The position numbers and the translations under genes were made by a program. The notes beneath the pieces were generated by a model. That model was not told where the DNA came from, ran no database searches, and saw nothing but the letters and a program-made list of their open reading frames with translations. Shown here piece by piece: positions 34,355 through 44,014 of a DNA stretch of 49,836 nucleotides. Each line of letters starts with the position of its first letter. Within the stretch, counting starts at the first letter, position 1. Origin of the DNA: an uncultured bacterium (GTDB lineage: Bacteria; Verrucomicrobiota; Kiritimatiellia; RFP12; UBA1067); the NCBI GenBank assembly GCA_902761035.1, contig CACWIW010000009.1, positions 1-49,836 of the forward strand, in the 5' to 3' direction.

Positions 34355-37321
34355 TCAATCCTTCAAAACATCGGCAATGATCCCTGCTATCTTGTCCTGC
34401 TTGAGTTGGGGATGGAATACGACCTTATACCCCTCTGCCTCAAGATTCGCAAAAAACACCTTGGCACATTCGATCTTGACCATCTGATCCGCCGGAATCT
34501 GATCCTCCCGGTCATAATCCTTTGTCTCGACAATCAGATTCAGAATCTTCGTGCCGTCTTTGCGCTTCACCACATACATGAAATCAGGGCTGAACGTCCC
34601 TCCGGCAATCGTTGGAATCGCAACACTCCGCCGCGGAATCTTGCCAAACACGACAATCTCGTCAATGTCAGTCAGGACATTTTGCTTTTCAAGCGGAGAA
34701 TCGTATGTGATTGCATCGTAAAGGTACTTCTTGCAAGGTTTCCCCGCAATGATCTTCGTGCCGATCACGCCCTGCGTAACGGTCTTTCGCATCGAACCGT
34801 CCTTGTTGGTCAATGCGGTCGCTGTAACCTTGTCCGCACTTTTCTTATAGCAGAACCGCCCCTGAAGTTTCTTGTTCTTCCACAACTGGAACTCATCGCA
34901 GAACCGCGCCACAGACCGTTCGTTGATCTTCACGGCGTCCGGCGCTCCGTTCTTCTTCGCATAGAGCCTCAATCCCTTGTCAACGACATCCACGGGAATA
35001 TTCGTCACATTCGATATCCGTCGCAAAAACGTCCCGTAGGGAATCGGGCTCTCAATGACGTAGGACGCCCCCGTCTCCTCCACAACCGACAATGCAGCGC
35101 CATCGCTCGCAATCTTGACGCGCGAACTCGTCAGCGTAACGTCCTTGAACACATCCCTGGCGAAAATCTCTGCGACGACCTTCGGCAGTTTGGCGTTCAA
35201 TTCCTCTTCGTAGAACAGCACATACCGCTGATTAATCTCCATCCAAAGCTTCTTGATCTTGTCGAACGGCTCCTTGCGAACTTTGATTTTCTGCGCCTTC
35301 TCCTTGTTGGCATCCTTGACCTTGCCGCCATTGAGACCTCCAACGAAGTCGGGATATTCCTCTAAGAACGCCTCACGGTTCTCCGGCTGGATGTTCCGAC
35401 TGAAATCAACGAACTTCTTCGTCAGCAACTCAATCATCAGCTCGTCGGGCGACTTGCCGAGCTTCACCGCAACCTCTCGCAGCTTCTGCTCGGTGATTGT
35501 CACTGCCAGCGGCGCCTCGGCATTGATTTGTGAAACAAGCTTTTCCGCAAAGTCCGCCTCGCTGAAATCAACAATGTAGTTGAGCTGGAACTCCATGTCC
35601 GAGACACGGTTGCCGTTCTCATCGACCGGCAGGCGCAGTCCGCGCCCAACCTCCTGCAACTTGCTGATCTCACTGCCGCTGGACCGCAGCTTGGCGATAG
35701 TGAACACATTCGGGTTGTCCCACCCCTCCTTCAACGTCCACTTGGAGAAGAGGAACCGCCGGACATTCCACTTGCCATCCTCGTCCTTGAACGACAACAG
35801 CTTTTTCTTGCCGTGCAGAATCTCGTCGACTTCCTTGGCAATCGCCTCGTCTGACGAATCGTTGTCCTTGGCGAAATATCCAGCGTGACATTCCTTGATG
35901 CGCTTCAAGCTGTCCTCAAGGAATTCCCTGTATTCCGTCTCGGACGGCTCCAACTCCTTCAGCACGATCTTGATGCGTTCCTTGAGCAACTTCTCGAAGG
36001 TCGTCCGCAAATAGGCCTTGTCCTCGTCCTCGCCGTCACCGCGATAGGATACGATGTCATCAATGAAGAACAGCGCCAGCGTCTTGATTTTGTTCGGCTG
36101 GTCGCAGAAGTTGTGGCGCTCGACCTCGAAATGCCGCTCCAGAGCCAGCTTCATCATCTGTTTCTGGTAGCTTTCCATATAAACATCGACGCTCATCTCC
36201 TCGCCAACACGCTTCTCCGACTCGTTGGAAAAGACCACCACATCCGACCCGATCGCCTGCACGGTGATTCCACTGAACGCTTCGTTCACAGTCGAAAGCG
36301 AATCGCCAACGCACAAGGTGAAGCTCTTCTTCGCCTTGCCCGCTTCAAGATACTGCATCCGTACGGACTTCTTGGACTCGATCTTGACGATCTTGACTTT
36401 CGCGTCCTTCTGATGCTCCGGCTCGAAGTGCTCCTTCACCACACCCTTTATCAGTCCCTGATTGAAGGACTGACAGGCATTCAGGTCGTAAAGGAGATGC
36501 CGATAGTCTTTTACGGAATGCTTCGACTTGCCAAATCCCTCCGTCCGCAGGGGAAACGTCGCGCCGAAGCGGATGATGCACTGCGGATCCAGTTCCTTCT
36601 CGATGGCCTGGTACGCCTTCTGGTCACGCGAGAAGCGATGCGGCTCGTCGATGATCACGAACGGACGCGTCGCCTTGATTGCGTCGAACGGACGGTAAAA
36701 GCCCTCGACGCCCGCATCGTAGTCGTCACGCTGAAGCAACGAATTCTTGCTTCCCGTCAGAAGCTGCATGTTGACCAAAAGCACATAGATGCGGTTATCA
36801 ACCTGACACGACCCCTTGACGAAATCCTCAACCGCCGCGGGAAAGTATTGCCGCCCCTTCTTCTTGTTCTTCGGCGGCTCCAGCACCTCGCACTCAATCT
36901 CGGCCCCGTATCCGCACTGGTCCTTGAAGTGCTTCTTGACATAGCCATCCGTCAGGAACTGCGCCGTTCCCGCCTTGATCGCCAAGGACGGCACCGCAAT
37001 CACAAACTTGTTGATCTTGAACTTCTGATGGAGTTCGTAGATGAGATGAGTATAGACGTAGGTCTTCCCCGTCCCCGTCTCCATCTTGATATCCAGCGGA
37101 AGATAGCGCGAGCCTGTTTGAATCCCGCGAAACGCATAATCTATCTTGTTCTCATCCTGAACCCGGCGAAGATTCTCCGTCATAGCCGGGCTCCCGAATA
37201 TCACCTTGGGATTGGCGTAGAACTGGTGCGGCGGCAGGAATGTCACGCCCGCAAAGACGCCGCTCACAGCGTCCACCGCCTTTTGCTGATGCGGCAATGC
37301 CTTCTGAAGTATAATTTCCAT
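34355..37321 (-). CDS. res: Type III restriction endonuclease subunit (Res)
   Basis: About 988 residues from MEIILQKALPH, with GAGG upstream. SF2 translocase motifs: KMETGTGKTYVYTH near 79-92 (Walker A), FVIIDEPHRFS near 225 (Walker B DEPH), RFGATFP, and later EGWDNPNVFTI and QEVGRGLRLPVD. The C-terminal nuclease PD-ExK core is visible as SPDFMYV..LIVETKDYD near 930-955. It cuts DNA 25-27 bp from an unmethylated head-to-head site in complex with Mod. 13 nt downstream of mod. Confidence 0.92.
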   Translation of the reverse strand: MEIILQKALPHQQKAVDAVSGVFAGVTFLPPHQFYANPKVIFGSPAMTENLRRVQDENKIDYAFRGIQTGSRYLPLDIKMETGTGKTYVYTHLIYELHQKFKINKFVIAVPSLAIKAGTAQFLTDGYVKKHFKDQCGYGAEIECEVLEPPKNKKKGRQYFPAAVEDFVKGSCQVDNRIYVLLVNMQLLTGSKNSLLQRDDYDAGVEGFYRPFDAIKATRPFVIIDEPHRFSRDQKAYQAIEKELDPQCIIRFGATFPLRTEGFGKSKHSVKDYRHLLYDLNACQSFNQGLIKGVVKEHFEPEHQKDAKVKIVKIESKKSVRMQYLEAGKAKKSFTLCVGDSLSTVNEAFSGITVQAIGSDVVVFSNESEKRVGEEMSVDVYMESYQKQMMKLALERHFEVERHNFCDQPNKIKTLALFFIDDIVSYRGDGEDEDKAYLRTTFEKLLKERIKIVLKELEPSETEYREFLEDSLKRIKECHAGYFAKDNDSSDEAIAKEVDEILHGKKKLLSFKDEDGKWNVRRFLFSKWTLKEGWDNPNVFTIAKLRSSGSEISKLQEVGRGLRLPVDENGNRVSDMEFQLNYIVDFSEADFAEKLVSQINAEAPLAVTITEQKLREVAVKLGKSPDELMIELLTKKFVDFSRNIQPENREAFLEEYPDFVGGLNGGKVKDANKEKAQKIKVRKEPFDKIKKLWMEINQRYVLFYEEELNAKLPKVVAEIFARDVFKDVTLTSSRVKIASDGAALSVVEETGASYVIESPIPYGTFLRRISNVTNIPVDVVDKGLRLYAKKNGAPDAVKINERSVARFCDEFQLWKNKKLQGRFCYKKSADKVTATALTNKDGSMRKTVTQGVIGTKIIAGKPCKKYLYDAITYDSPLEKQNVLTDIDEIVVFGKIPRRSVAIPTIAGGTFSPDFMYVVKRKDGTKILNLIVETKDYDREDQIPADQMVKIECAKVFFANLEAEGYKVVFHPQLKQDKIAGIIADVLKD

Positions 37322-37334
37322 TTGCCTCTTGCCC

Positions 37335-39302
37335 TCAGTAACGCTTGTCGAGGATGACGTGCTTGTTCGTGCCGTTCGCGGCAATCTTCAGGAGATTGTT
37401 CTTCAGCGCCTCCAACTGCGTCCACGAGAAGCTGTAGCCGAACACAACCACATTGCCCGGATTGAACGAGCCCTCAGTCTCGAACTTGTCAAAGAGCGCA
37501 GAGATGCCCTTGTCGCTCAATCCCGGCTCAATCAGGTAGATGTGCTTCTCCATCCAATACGCCTTGTAGCCGTCAAGGTCAACCACCTTCGGTTCGGCGG
37601 AGAATCCATAGCCGTCATGCACCAGCCATGTCGCCAGCACCGTATCAACACCGAACTCCTTCAGAATGTCATCCGTCGCCGCCAGGGCATTGTCATTCAA
37701 ATCAAACTTCTCGATCTTGTCGAGCGTATTGCCCTCGACCTCCTTCAACGTGTAATGCTTGAAGCCCAAGTCCATTGTTTTTGCGACCTTGGGATTTTCC
37801 GCGACAATTTTCGCCGCAGCCTTCTTGATTCGTGCTTGGCCAATCTCATCAATAGTCCTGTAGCCAAACTTGTACGCCGGCTTGTCATTCGGTATGCTTT
37901 CGGGCAACTGCACCAAAATATAACTCGGCCCCTTTCCTTCGGCCTCCTTCTCGTTGGCACGCAAAACTGCATCTGCAGTAGTTGCTGACCCAGAAAAGAA
38001 ATCCAACACAACATCTCCATCGCCGACATGAGACATCGCCAATATCTTTTCGACAAGCCACGGAGACTTGGGGCCTTGGAAGATTTTTTCATCCGTCTCA
38101 AAAAGCGAATTAACAACCTCTTGACCACGCTCCGTCGAAATCTTCCGCCCAAGCCAAATTGACTTCAATTGCCGTTGCACAACTTCACCATCTTGCATCG
38201 CATAAGACTTGCGGAAAATCGTCCACCTTCCCTTCACCTCATGTCCCACGAGCAATTCAATCTCATTCGAAGCTTTTTTCTTATCCCAAGTCCAACATCC
38301 TTCAAAGCCATCCTCCCATAATGGATAAACCGCCGTATTGAATTCAGCCGAGCTCTCCAAAGCCACATCGCCAAACTCATTGACATAAATCGGGTAATAT
38401 AGATTAGGCCGATTATGCTTGCCGAAATCACGATGCGTGTTTCGCAATTCCAGCTCTCGATATAATCCGTACTCGTCCTCCAAAGGATATTCCGAGATTA
38501 TCTTGCTTTGATCCTTATCTATCGACAATGCGCCCTTTTCAAGCTTTGTTCTCGAATATACCAACAAGTATTCGTGACATGTCGCAAGATACATATCTTG
38601 CGACCGGCCCTTAGGATTGCACAATGTAGTAATCTTAGCAATAAATCGATCTTCGCCAAAAATGTCATCGCACAACAACTTCAGATTGTCAACCTCGTTG
38701 TCGTCTATCGAAATAAAAATGACTCCTTCCTTGGCAAGCAATTCTCGTGCAAGCATAAGCCGTGGATACATAAACAAAAGCCATGCCGAATGGGAAGCGC
38801 TACCGCGCTTAGTGAAGTCGAGGATACGCTGTGCATCTTCCTCAGTAATCGAAAGTTTGTTAGCGAGTTCGTCGACCTTAAAGTTGAACGAATCCGTATA
38901 AACAAAAGCGTCTGAATCCGTATTATACGGCGGATCGATGTAGATGCACTTCACCTGCCCCTGCTTGGACTGCAGTAGGTGCTTAAGCGCATCGAGGTTG
39001 TCGCCGGAGATATAGACGTTCTTGCTCTTCGCATTTTCCGGCTTCGCATTGTGCTTCTTGTCCGGCACCACGACCGTCGTCGTCTCCAGCGAAGTCAGAA
39101 GCCGCGCATAGTTCTTGCCAAGAAACTTCAGCTCGTATCCCTCGTTCGAAATCGCCACCTGATCGCCCAGCCGCGCCTTCAGCTTCTCCAAATCCAGCGA
39201 CCCGTCGCTATTGAAGCACATCCCGAAGTGCTTCTTCAGCACCTCCAGATCCGCCCCATTTGGCGTCGCCTTCTCGTTCTTCTCCAACACATCTTTAATC
39301 AT
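37335..39302 (-). CDS. mod: Type III N6-adenine methyltransferase subunit (Mod)
   Basis: 655 residues. Catalytic motif IV DPPYNT at 123-128 precedes the SAM motif DFFSGSATTADAV near 430-442, the beta-class order of type III Mod enzymes. The middle region between them is the target recognition domain, somewhat AT-richer than the flanks, as expected for a variable domain. The protein confers specificity for both methylation and restriction. Own promoter core 33 nt upstream; AGAGGAAG before the ATG. Confidence 0.92.
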   Translation of the reverse strand: MIKDVLEKNEKATPNGADLEVLKKHFGMCFNSDGSLDLEKLKARLGDQVAISNEGYELKFLGKNYARLLTSLETTTVVVPDKKHNAKPENAKSKNVYISGDNLDALKHLLQSKQGQVKCIYIDPPYNTDSDAFVYTDSFNFKVDELANKLSITEEDAQRILDFTKRGSASHSAWLLFMYPRLMLARELLAKEGVIFISIDDNEVDNLKLLCDDIFGEDRFIAKITTLCNPKGRSQDMYLATCHEYLLVYSRTKLEKGALSIDKDQSKIISEYPLEDEYGLYRELELRNTHRDFGKHNRPNLYYPIYVNEFGDVALESSAEFNTAVYPLWEDGFEGCWTWDKKKASNEIELLVGHEVKGRWTIFRKSYAMQDGEVVQRQLKSIWLGRKISTERGQEVVNSLFETDEKIFQGPKSPWLVEKILAMSHVGDGDVVLDFFSGSATTADAVLRANEKEAEGKGPSYILVQLPESIPNDKPAYKFGYRTIDEIGQARIKKAAAKIVAENPKVAKTMDLGFKHYTLKEVEGNTLDKIEKFDLNDNALAATDDILKEFGVDTVLATWLVHDGYGFSAEPKVVDLDGYKAYWMEKHIYLIEPGLSDKGISALFDKFETEGSFNPGNVVVFGYSFSWTQLEALKNNLLKIAANGTNKHVILDKRY

Positions 39303-39335
39303 TGTTTTCTTCCTCTCAGGTTGTTGGTGATTGAT

Positions 39336-39347
39336 ATTATACCAAAT
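39336..39347 (-). promoter_or_regulatory. Extended -10 element of the mod-res-radC operon
   Basis: Minus strand ATTTGGTATAAT, 33 nt before the Mod ATG. Confidence 0.6.
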
Positions 39348-39357
39348 TGGACTTCTA

Positions 39358-40242
39358 TTATGACAGCATTTCCCGATGACTCTTTGCCGTCAAATCTTCT
39401 TTAGCCTGAAACACACCCCGGGTAAGCTTATACACAACATCAGGCACAAGAACGGCACTCTTTCGATGTTTATAGATCAAATCTTGCAACTGCATTAGTT
39501 CCTTATCCGAATCAGCGCATTGCATGATTTTCTTCTCGGTTCGCTCAAATAGATCCCGCATCCTATTAATTCTTACAACATCGTTCCAAAGCGCCCAACA
39601 TAATTTGCCAATTATAAACATACCGCCGCCACACCAGCACAATGTTGGCAACGCATACCGCAAAGTAACATCAAACACGCGTACAAAAGCCCAAAAGATC
39701 CATCCCACCAAAATCATTAGCAAGACAACTAAAAGCAGAATCCGTAACGATCTATCCCACCGCACATTTTCCTTTTGGCAACACAATACTGCATATTGCC
39801 CACTGAAAGTCGAATAATCAGAATACCAATCCCTTACCTTCTCACGCTCAACATCCTCTTGCGTAACCTTTGATACCCGCAGCGCAATATCTGAAGGTAA
39901 TGGCATTCCCTGCCATTCACAACATTGTCCCAACGCACTGGTAAACAGTTTATGGTCCACATATTGCTGAAAGCCTGCTGCCGTTTTTACAATAGAATCA
40001 CGGAGCATTCCAGTTAACCATGTACTAACCCAAACGAATACTGAAATCCCAACTGACACCCAGTCGCCTACGCCACATCCATCCGTACTTTTTTCAAAAC
40101 ACAAAGGCACAACCACACTTGCAACCATTGCGCCCGCTGGCACAACTTGCCAGTATTTTACAGACGAATACAAGCGGCGCTGAACGACCAAGCACTTTAA
40201 TATTTCCGGCTGATTCTGCCGTTGATAGATATCATTAGCCAT
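39358..40242 (-). CDS. CBASS S-4TM membrane effector
   Basis: About 294 residues from MANDIYQRQNQ. Four hydrophobic segments in two pairs: VVPAGAMVASVVVPL, VSVGISVFVWVSTWL, ILLLVVLLMILVGWIFWAF and ALPTLCWCGGGMFIIG. The end, RKSAVLVPDVVYKLTR, is typical of the S-4TM family. In CBASS such proteins are thought to open the membrane when the cyclic nucleotide arrives. Its start overlaps the last 8 nt of the CD-NTase gene, so it is translationally coupled to its activator. Confidence 0.82.
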   Translation of the reverse strand: MANDIYQRQNQPEILKCLVVQRRLYSSVKYWQVVPAGAMVASVVVPLCFEKSTDGCGVGDWVSVGISVFVWVSTWLTGMLRDSIVKTAAGFQQYVDHKLFTSALGQCCEWQGMPLPSDIALRVSKVTQEDVEREKVRDWYSDYSTFSGQYAVLCCQKENVRWDRSLRILLLVVLLMILVGWIFWAFVRVFDVTLRYALPTLCWCGGGMFIIGKLCWALWNDVVRINRMRDLFERTEKKIMQCADSDKELMQLQDLIYKHRKSAVLVPDVVYKLTRGVFQAKEDLTAKSHREMLS

Positions 40243-41242
40243 ACTTGGGGAAATCCTCTCCAAACACCTCTCGCCATAAATTGATAGCCGTCTCGTGATT
40301 CTCTTTTCGCTCATATTCCCTGGCCTCGTCTGCCTTACCTTTGTCTTGCAAGGCACGTGCTCGACAAGCGCTGCGCTGCTGTCCATCAAGTGTATTCAAA
40401 TCCCCTTGAATTCCTTTGATGTCATCAATCCGACAACATATAGCTTCAGCATAATCTCCAAGAAAATGCTTAAACATCAGGTCTGGCCATTCACACAACT
40501 CCGTCTTATTTTGGCACTTATTAATGACCAAGGTCTCAAGTGCGTATGACGCCAATGATGGGATTTTCTTAATCCGATTCCACATTTTCATCATACGCAC
40601 AAGCAACCGCATTCTGTGCTTTAATCTCACATCTTCGTACTCCACCTTATCCCGATCCACAACGGGATCCGTCTTCATCCAATTCCCCTTGCCATTTGGT
40701 ATTAGATAATAGTTTCGCCCATTCGCTTCTGTCGTTGTGTAAAAACAAGGAACTATGTCGAATGACCATTCTTTAGACACAAGATTTAAAACGGCCGCCT
40801 GTCCGTTCTTATGTACTTCCGAGCGATGATATTCTCTGACGCCCGTCAACTTCTTGACAAATTTGTTTATGACCTTTGTGCTATTCAGCCGATTTTCATC
40901 CTCGTCATCAACACATGATAACAGCCGTTCATCATCTGTACCGCCTGTGTAAATGGGAATATCACCCCATGGACTATCGGTATCATATGTGCAGCCATTT
41001 GCCGACAAACACACCATATAATCGATGTCGTCCAAAGGCCGGCATTTTGTGCCGCGTCCAAATGAACCAAATTGAATACGCTTCTCCCAATACAATTTGA
41101 AGAAGTCACTATCTCCATCAAATTCTTTAATGTTATCTAGTAAGTTGTCGCGACTTTGTCGTGCCTCCGTTACCAAGTCTGGATCAAGATTGACAACATC
41201 ACGAATAAACTCCGCAAACGCCTCATTAACCGTCTTCGCCAT
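40235..41242 (-). CDS. CD-NTase (CBASS cyclic oligonucleotide synthase)
   Basis: 335 residues. Nucleotidyltransferase core: GSFGRGTKCRPLDDIDYMV at ~59-77, with GS and the two metal-binding Asp (D72, D74), and the third Asp in WSFDIVPC near 162. Length and the C-terminal helical lobe fit the cGAS/DncV-like enzymes. It would make a cyclic di- or trinucleotide on phage infection and activate the S-4TM protein. No HORMA/Trip13, E1/E2 or NucC genes are next to it, so this is a minimal (type I) CBASS. GAGGATT precedes the ATG. Confidence 0.88.
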   Translation of the reverse strand: MAKTVNEAFAEFIRDVVNLDPDLVTEARQSRDNLLDNIKEFDGDSDFFKLYWEKRIQFGSFGRGTKCRPLDDIDYMVCLSANGCTYDTDSPWGDIPIYTGGTDDERLLSCVDDEDENRLNSTKVINKFVKKLTGVREYHRSEVHKNGQAAVLNLVSKEWSFDIVPCFYTTTEANGRNYYLIPNGKGNWMKTDPVVDRDKVEYEDVRLKHRMRLLVRMMKMWNRIKKIPSLASYALETLVINKCQNKTELCEWPDLMFKHFLGDYAEAICCRIDDIKGIQGDLNTLDGQQRSACRARALQDKGKADEAREYERKENHETAINLWREVFGEDFPKYG

Positions 41243-41310
41243 CGTAAATCCTCGCTAAATTTTTCAGTTGAATTATCACTCTACTAAAATTTTGCTTACA
41301 ACCCCTTCTA

Positions 41311-42201
41311 TCATACAATATTCGCCGATGCCACGTTTTCATTCCAAGCCACACAGTTCTGTGGCAAATAGTCGGGCGAATAACCAAGCGCCCGCAATTG
41401 TGCAACAGTAGGATACACAACATCCGTCATGCTGACTTTACGATTGAAATAGTGGTCAAACGTACAAAGGCCAATAAACCACCAACCGAATTTCCGCGTT
41501 TCGTCATGCATGACCGGCATGGTCGAATCGAAGTATGGTTCACTCGGAATCTTCGCCTGATCAACAAGCAACCCACACTTCGTGGAAAGACGAACCATCC
41601 AGTTCAACGGTGCGTACGACAAATCCGATTCCTTATATCCTCCTCCCACGTCCGAGTGACAACCCGGAAACCACACCTCAACGGCTTGCGGGGAATCCTT
41701 GAAATGCATTACGTCAAACAATCCACGATGCTCGTCAATTGCCATCGCGTGAAACGCATGTTTGACATTCTGAGGTGCAACATCAACTTCCGGCCCGTTG
41801 ATAGTCGCTTTCACGGTATCCCACACACCAAGAACTTCAATCTCATACGAGATTTTCGTGGCAAGCCAACGTACAGCATATGCTCCGCGACTAAAACCAA
41901 ATAGATAGATGCGCGGAATTCGTCCATCCTCCTTGGCGATCCTCACTTCATTATCCAACCAAGACGCTGCTTCATTAACACGGTCGCTAAGATAGGCTCC
42001 CCTCGCCTGCCCGCGCACCAGTTCCCAATGCCGCGTACCAACTCCTGGTTTGTATATCACATTTTGAGAGACCTCATCCGTAGACACTTCTTCGCACGCA
42101 TGCCACAACCGCGCGACATTCGTCTGCTCTTCAACAGACTTCTTGAAATCATTGTTTCCGGTTCCATCGATGAAAACGACCAGATTCGCGAACTTACTCA
42201 T
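41311..42201 (-). CDS. DUF2235 alpha/beta hydrolase (phospholipase-like)
   Basis: 296 residues. Starts NLVVFIDGTGNND, the DUF2235 opening, then LFGFSRGAYAVRWLA with the GxSxG nucleophile near 104, GVWDTVKA, and WFPGCHSDVGGGY with the catalytic His/Asp region. The family includes the T6SS phospholipase effectors Tle1. No T6SS genes are present. Its ATG overlaps the stop of the lipoprotein gene (ATGA) and it ends 68 nt before the CD-NTase start. It could be a membrane-damaging effector working beside the CBASS pair; this is inference. Confidence 0.82.
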   Translation of the reverse strand: MSKFANLVVFIDGTGNNDFKKSVEEQTNVARLWHACEEVSTDEVSQNVIYKPGVGTRHWELVRGQARGAYLSDRVNEAASWLDNEVRIAKEDGRIPRIYLFGFSRGAYAVRWLATKISYEIEVLGVWDTVKATINGPEVDVAPQNVKHAFHAMAIDEHRGLFDVMHFKDSPQAVEVWFPGCHSDVGGGYKESDLSYAPLNWMVRLSTKCGLLVDQAKIPSEPYFDSTMPVMHDETRKFGWWFIGLCTFDHYFNRKVSMTDVVYPTVAQLRALGYSPDYLPQNCVAWNENVASANIV

Positions 42202-42509
42202 TTGTTCACCTCATACGTAATGTCAAACGGCATCCAAATGCCAAACGAAAGAACGGATCCAAGTGCATAGAGATAATTCGTATGGAGTTTTACGGCCCCA
42301 AGCGTCCCCCGCTCTCCAACTCTTATTTCAGTTTTCCCGCCCTCAAGATCCATGCTCCATCCGCACTCATTGACGAAGGCCTCCTTTTCCTGAGGATTCG
42401 TTTCACGCGCGACAAGACGTACGGACGCACACCCCGTCGCAATCAATGCGGCAATTACAACCATGCCGATTATCATAATTCCATCTTTGATCTTTTCTGT
42501 AATTTTCAT
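42198..42509 (-). CDS. Small lipoprotein coupled to the DUF2235 gene
   Basis: 103 residues from MKITEKIKDGIMIIG, GGAG ~9 nt upstream. A lipobox LIATGCAS ends the signal peptide; the mature part has GWSMDLEGGKTEIRVG and a hydrophobic stretch YALGSVLSFGIWMPFDITY. It is anchored outside the cytoplasm, like the immunity lipoproteins of secreted phospholipases. The 4-nt overlap with the DUF2235 gene supports an effector-immunity or partner relation. No named family. Confidence 0.65.
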   Translation of the reverse strand: MKITEKIKDGIMIIGMVVIAALIATGCASVRLVARETNPQEKEAFVNECGWSMDLEGGKTEIRVGERGTLGAVKLHTNYLYALGSVLSFGIWMPFDITYEVNK

Positions 42510-42511
42510 AA

Positions 42512-42961
42512 TTAGCACTCCACTGTAAGTTGTCCGCGAAACTCGTGATGATAGATGAGAAAATACAAACACGGTGCGCTGTAAAGACAGTCCGCCATTC
42601 TGCCACCTTGCCTTTCTTCAACTTGGACGCTGTCGCGGCGAATTGCGTTTCGGCGTCTGCGTAGCACATCGCGACTCCATCCGTTCTGAATCGTGCGCCG
42701 GACGTAGAACAGCGCCTTCTCAGGTTGGGAATGGCACTTGTCGATTATCAGCATACGGTGCCCCCACGGGACACGGGTCAAAACGGCGTGGATGTCCGCA
42801 AGCGAAAAGCTGTGCCTCATGGAGCCGCCAACGATCGGCTTCGGATAGTGTTTCGTCAGAATCGGACCAAGCATGTCGAGTGCGCGGACGTAGGACGCGG
42901 CCTTGCCGCTTCCGTCCGTGTTCGTGGCGAAGATGAAGTCTGTAAACGATTGCCTCAACAT
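42512..42961 (-). pseudogene. Chimera of a nuclease N-terminus and DUF1016
   Basis: 149 codons. The first ~70 residues (MLRQSFTDFIFATNTDGSGK, ASYVRALDML) resemble the N-terminal part of HNH-type restriction proteins. From ~72 (WGHRMLIIDKC) the sequence switches to a DUF1016 middle segment, ALFYVRRTIQNGWSRDVL, then drifts out of the family pattern. It is too short for either family and looks like a recombination product. Promoter core 10 nt before the ATG and no clear ribosome site. Confidence 0.55.
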
Positions 42962-42971
42962 GGCGGGAAGA

Positions 42972-42983
42972 AGTATATCAAAT
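42972..42983 (-). promoter_or_regulatory. Extended -10 element before the nuclease chimera
   Basis: Minus strand ATTTGATATACT, identical to 20357 and 49219, 10 nt before the ATG. It may now drive the lipoprotein-DUF2235-CBASS genes downstream. Confidence 0.6.
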
Positions 42984-43051
42984 CGGCGGGATGAATGAAA
43001 GCGCGGACGAAAAGTTTGCGGGGCCTTTTCATTGCCGCCCAGTCTCTATTC

Positions 43052-44011
43052 TCACACGAGATATTCATTTTGTTCGGTTTGCCGCCTCCGCCAGTTCCTC
43101 ATCACAAACTCATCGCTAAAGTTGGCATAGCAATACTTACACAAATGCGGACAGGTGTTGTACGCACCAATATCCTTACTGACGATACAACCACACGCCT
43201 TGCGCTGACCTTTATCCTTCTTTGACTTACGAATCTGCCAACCATTGAACATATCATATTCTGCCCCGATGAAATCCATCAATTCTACATCGTCATGAAA
43301 GAGCCGCATCATCAGTTCGTCATCAACACACTTGTTATGCCTTATTCCATACGCACTCAAATCTATGAGTTCGCCACAAGTGGCAAGCTCAAAACCGAAC
43401 GCCCTGTTCAGCTCGGCAAGGCCCCGAGCAAATTTAACCTGGTCATCTGGTGAAAACTCCCGAACTCCAATTCCCATAAGATTCTTCTGTACCTTCCTAT
43501 AGGCAGCAATGTCGATAAAGCTGAACTCGAGCTTCTCCGTGTATCCCTTCAACTGCTGGCCGATATTACTGATGCGTTCCAACAGAACCTCTATGGAAAT
43601 CTTTTCCGTCAATATCAGCGGATCAAAGCGCCAGATGACACGCTCCTTCCCTATCCGATCTGCAAGTCGTCTAAATGTATCAACACGTTCTACAGCTGAC
43701 GGTACATTAGGCTCCAACCCTTCTGAAACGTAGTCATTCAGCGTGAACTGAAAGTAATACTGCCTGAAACCCAGCGCCTCTACTTCATCTAACCTATCTA
43801 GCATTGGCATAGGATTTTTTGACCAAAATACAGTACACCGCGCCTTACCAAAATTAACACGATATCTCTGTTGATTAAATGGATTGAGCCAACCACACCA
43901 CCCGTCCTTCAATCGCTCAACAAACCAATCCGCATAAAACGCCGACACATCCGTCTCACGACTGGCGGAGAGGATTATAGGTGGGGTGGAAAAGTTCTTA
44001 TATCGAAACAA
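43052..44011 (-). CDS. DUF1848 family protein
   Basis: 319 residues. ILSASRETDVSAFYADWF, VFWSKNPMPML, YYFQFTLNDY and VIWRFDPLILT follow the DUF1848 pattern. The C-terminal cysteines (CGCIVSKDIGAYN, CPHLCKYCYANF) could hold an iron-sulphur cluster, reminiscent of radical-SAM and SPL-like enzymes. The biochemical role is unknown. It starts with TTG 3 nt after the LRR gene stop; GGAG ~9 nt upstream lies in the end of that gene. Confidence 0.82.
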   Translation of the reverse strand: MFRYKNFSTPPIILSASRETDVSAFYADWFVERLKDGWCGWLNPFNQQRYRVNFGKARCTVFWSKNPMPMLDRLDEVEALGFRQYYFQFTLNDYVSEGLEPNVPSAVERVDTFRRLADRIGKERVIWRFDPLILTEKISIEVLLERISNIGQQLKGYTEKLEFSFIDIAAYRKVQKNLMGIGVREFSPDDQVKFARGLAELNRAFGFELATCGELIDLSAYGIRHNKCVDDELMMRLFHDDVELMDFIGAEYDMFNGWQIRKSKKDKGQRKACGCIVSKDIGAYNTCPHLCKYCYANFSDEFVMRNWRRRQTEQNEYLV

Positions 44012-44014
44012 CGG

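Noticed and set aside
35885-37357. 490-codon plus-strand frame antisense to res
   Set aside because: Covers the helicase motifs of Res on the other strand; shadow frame.
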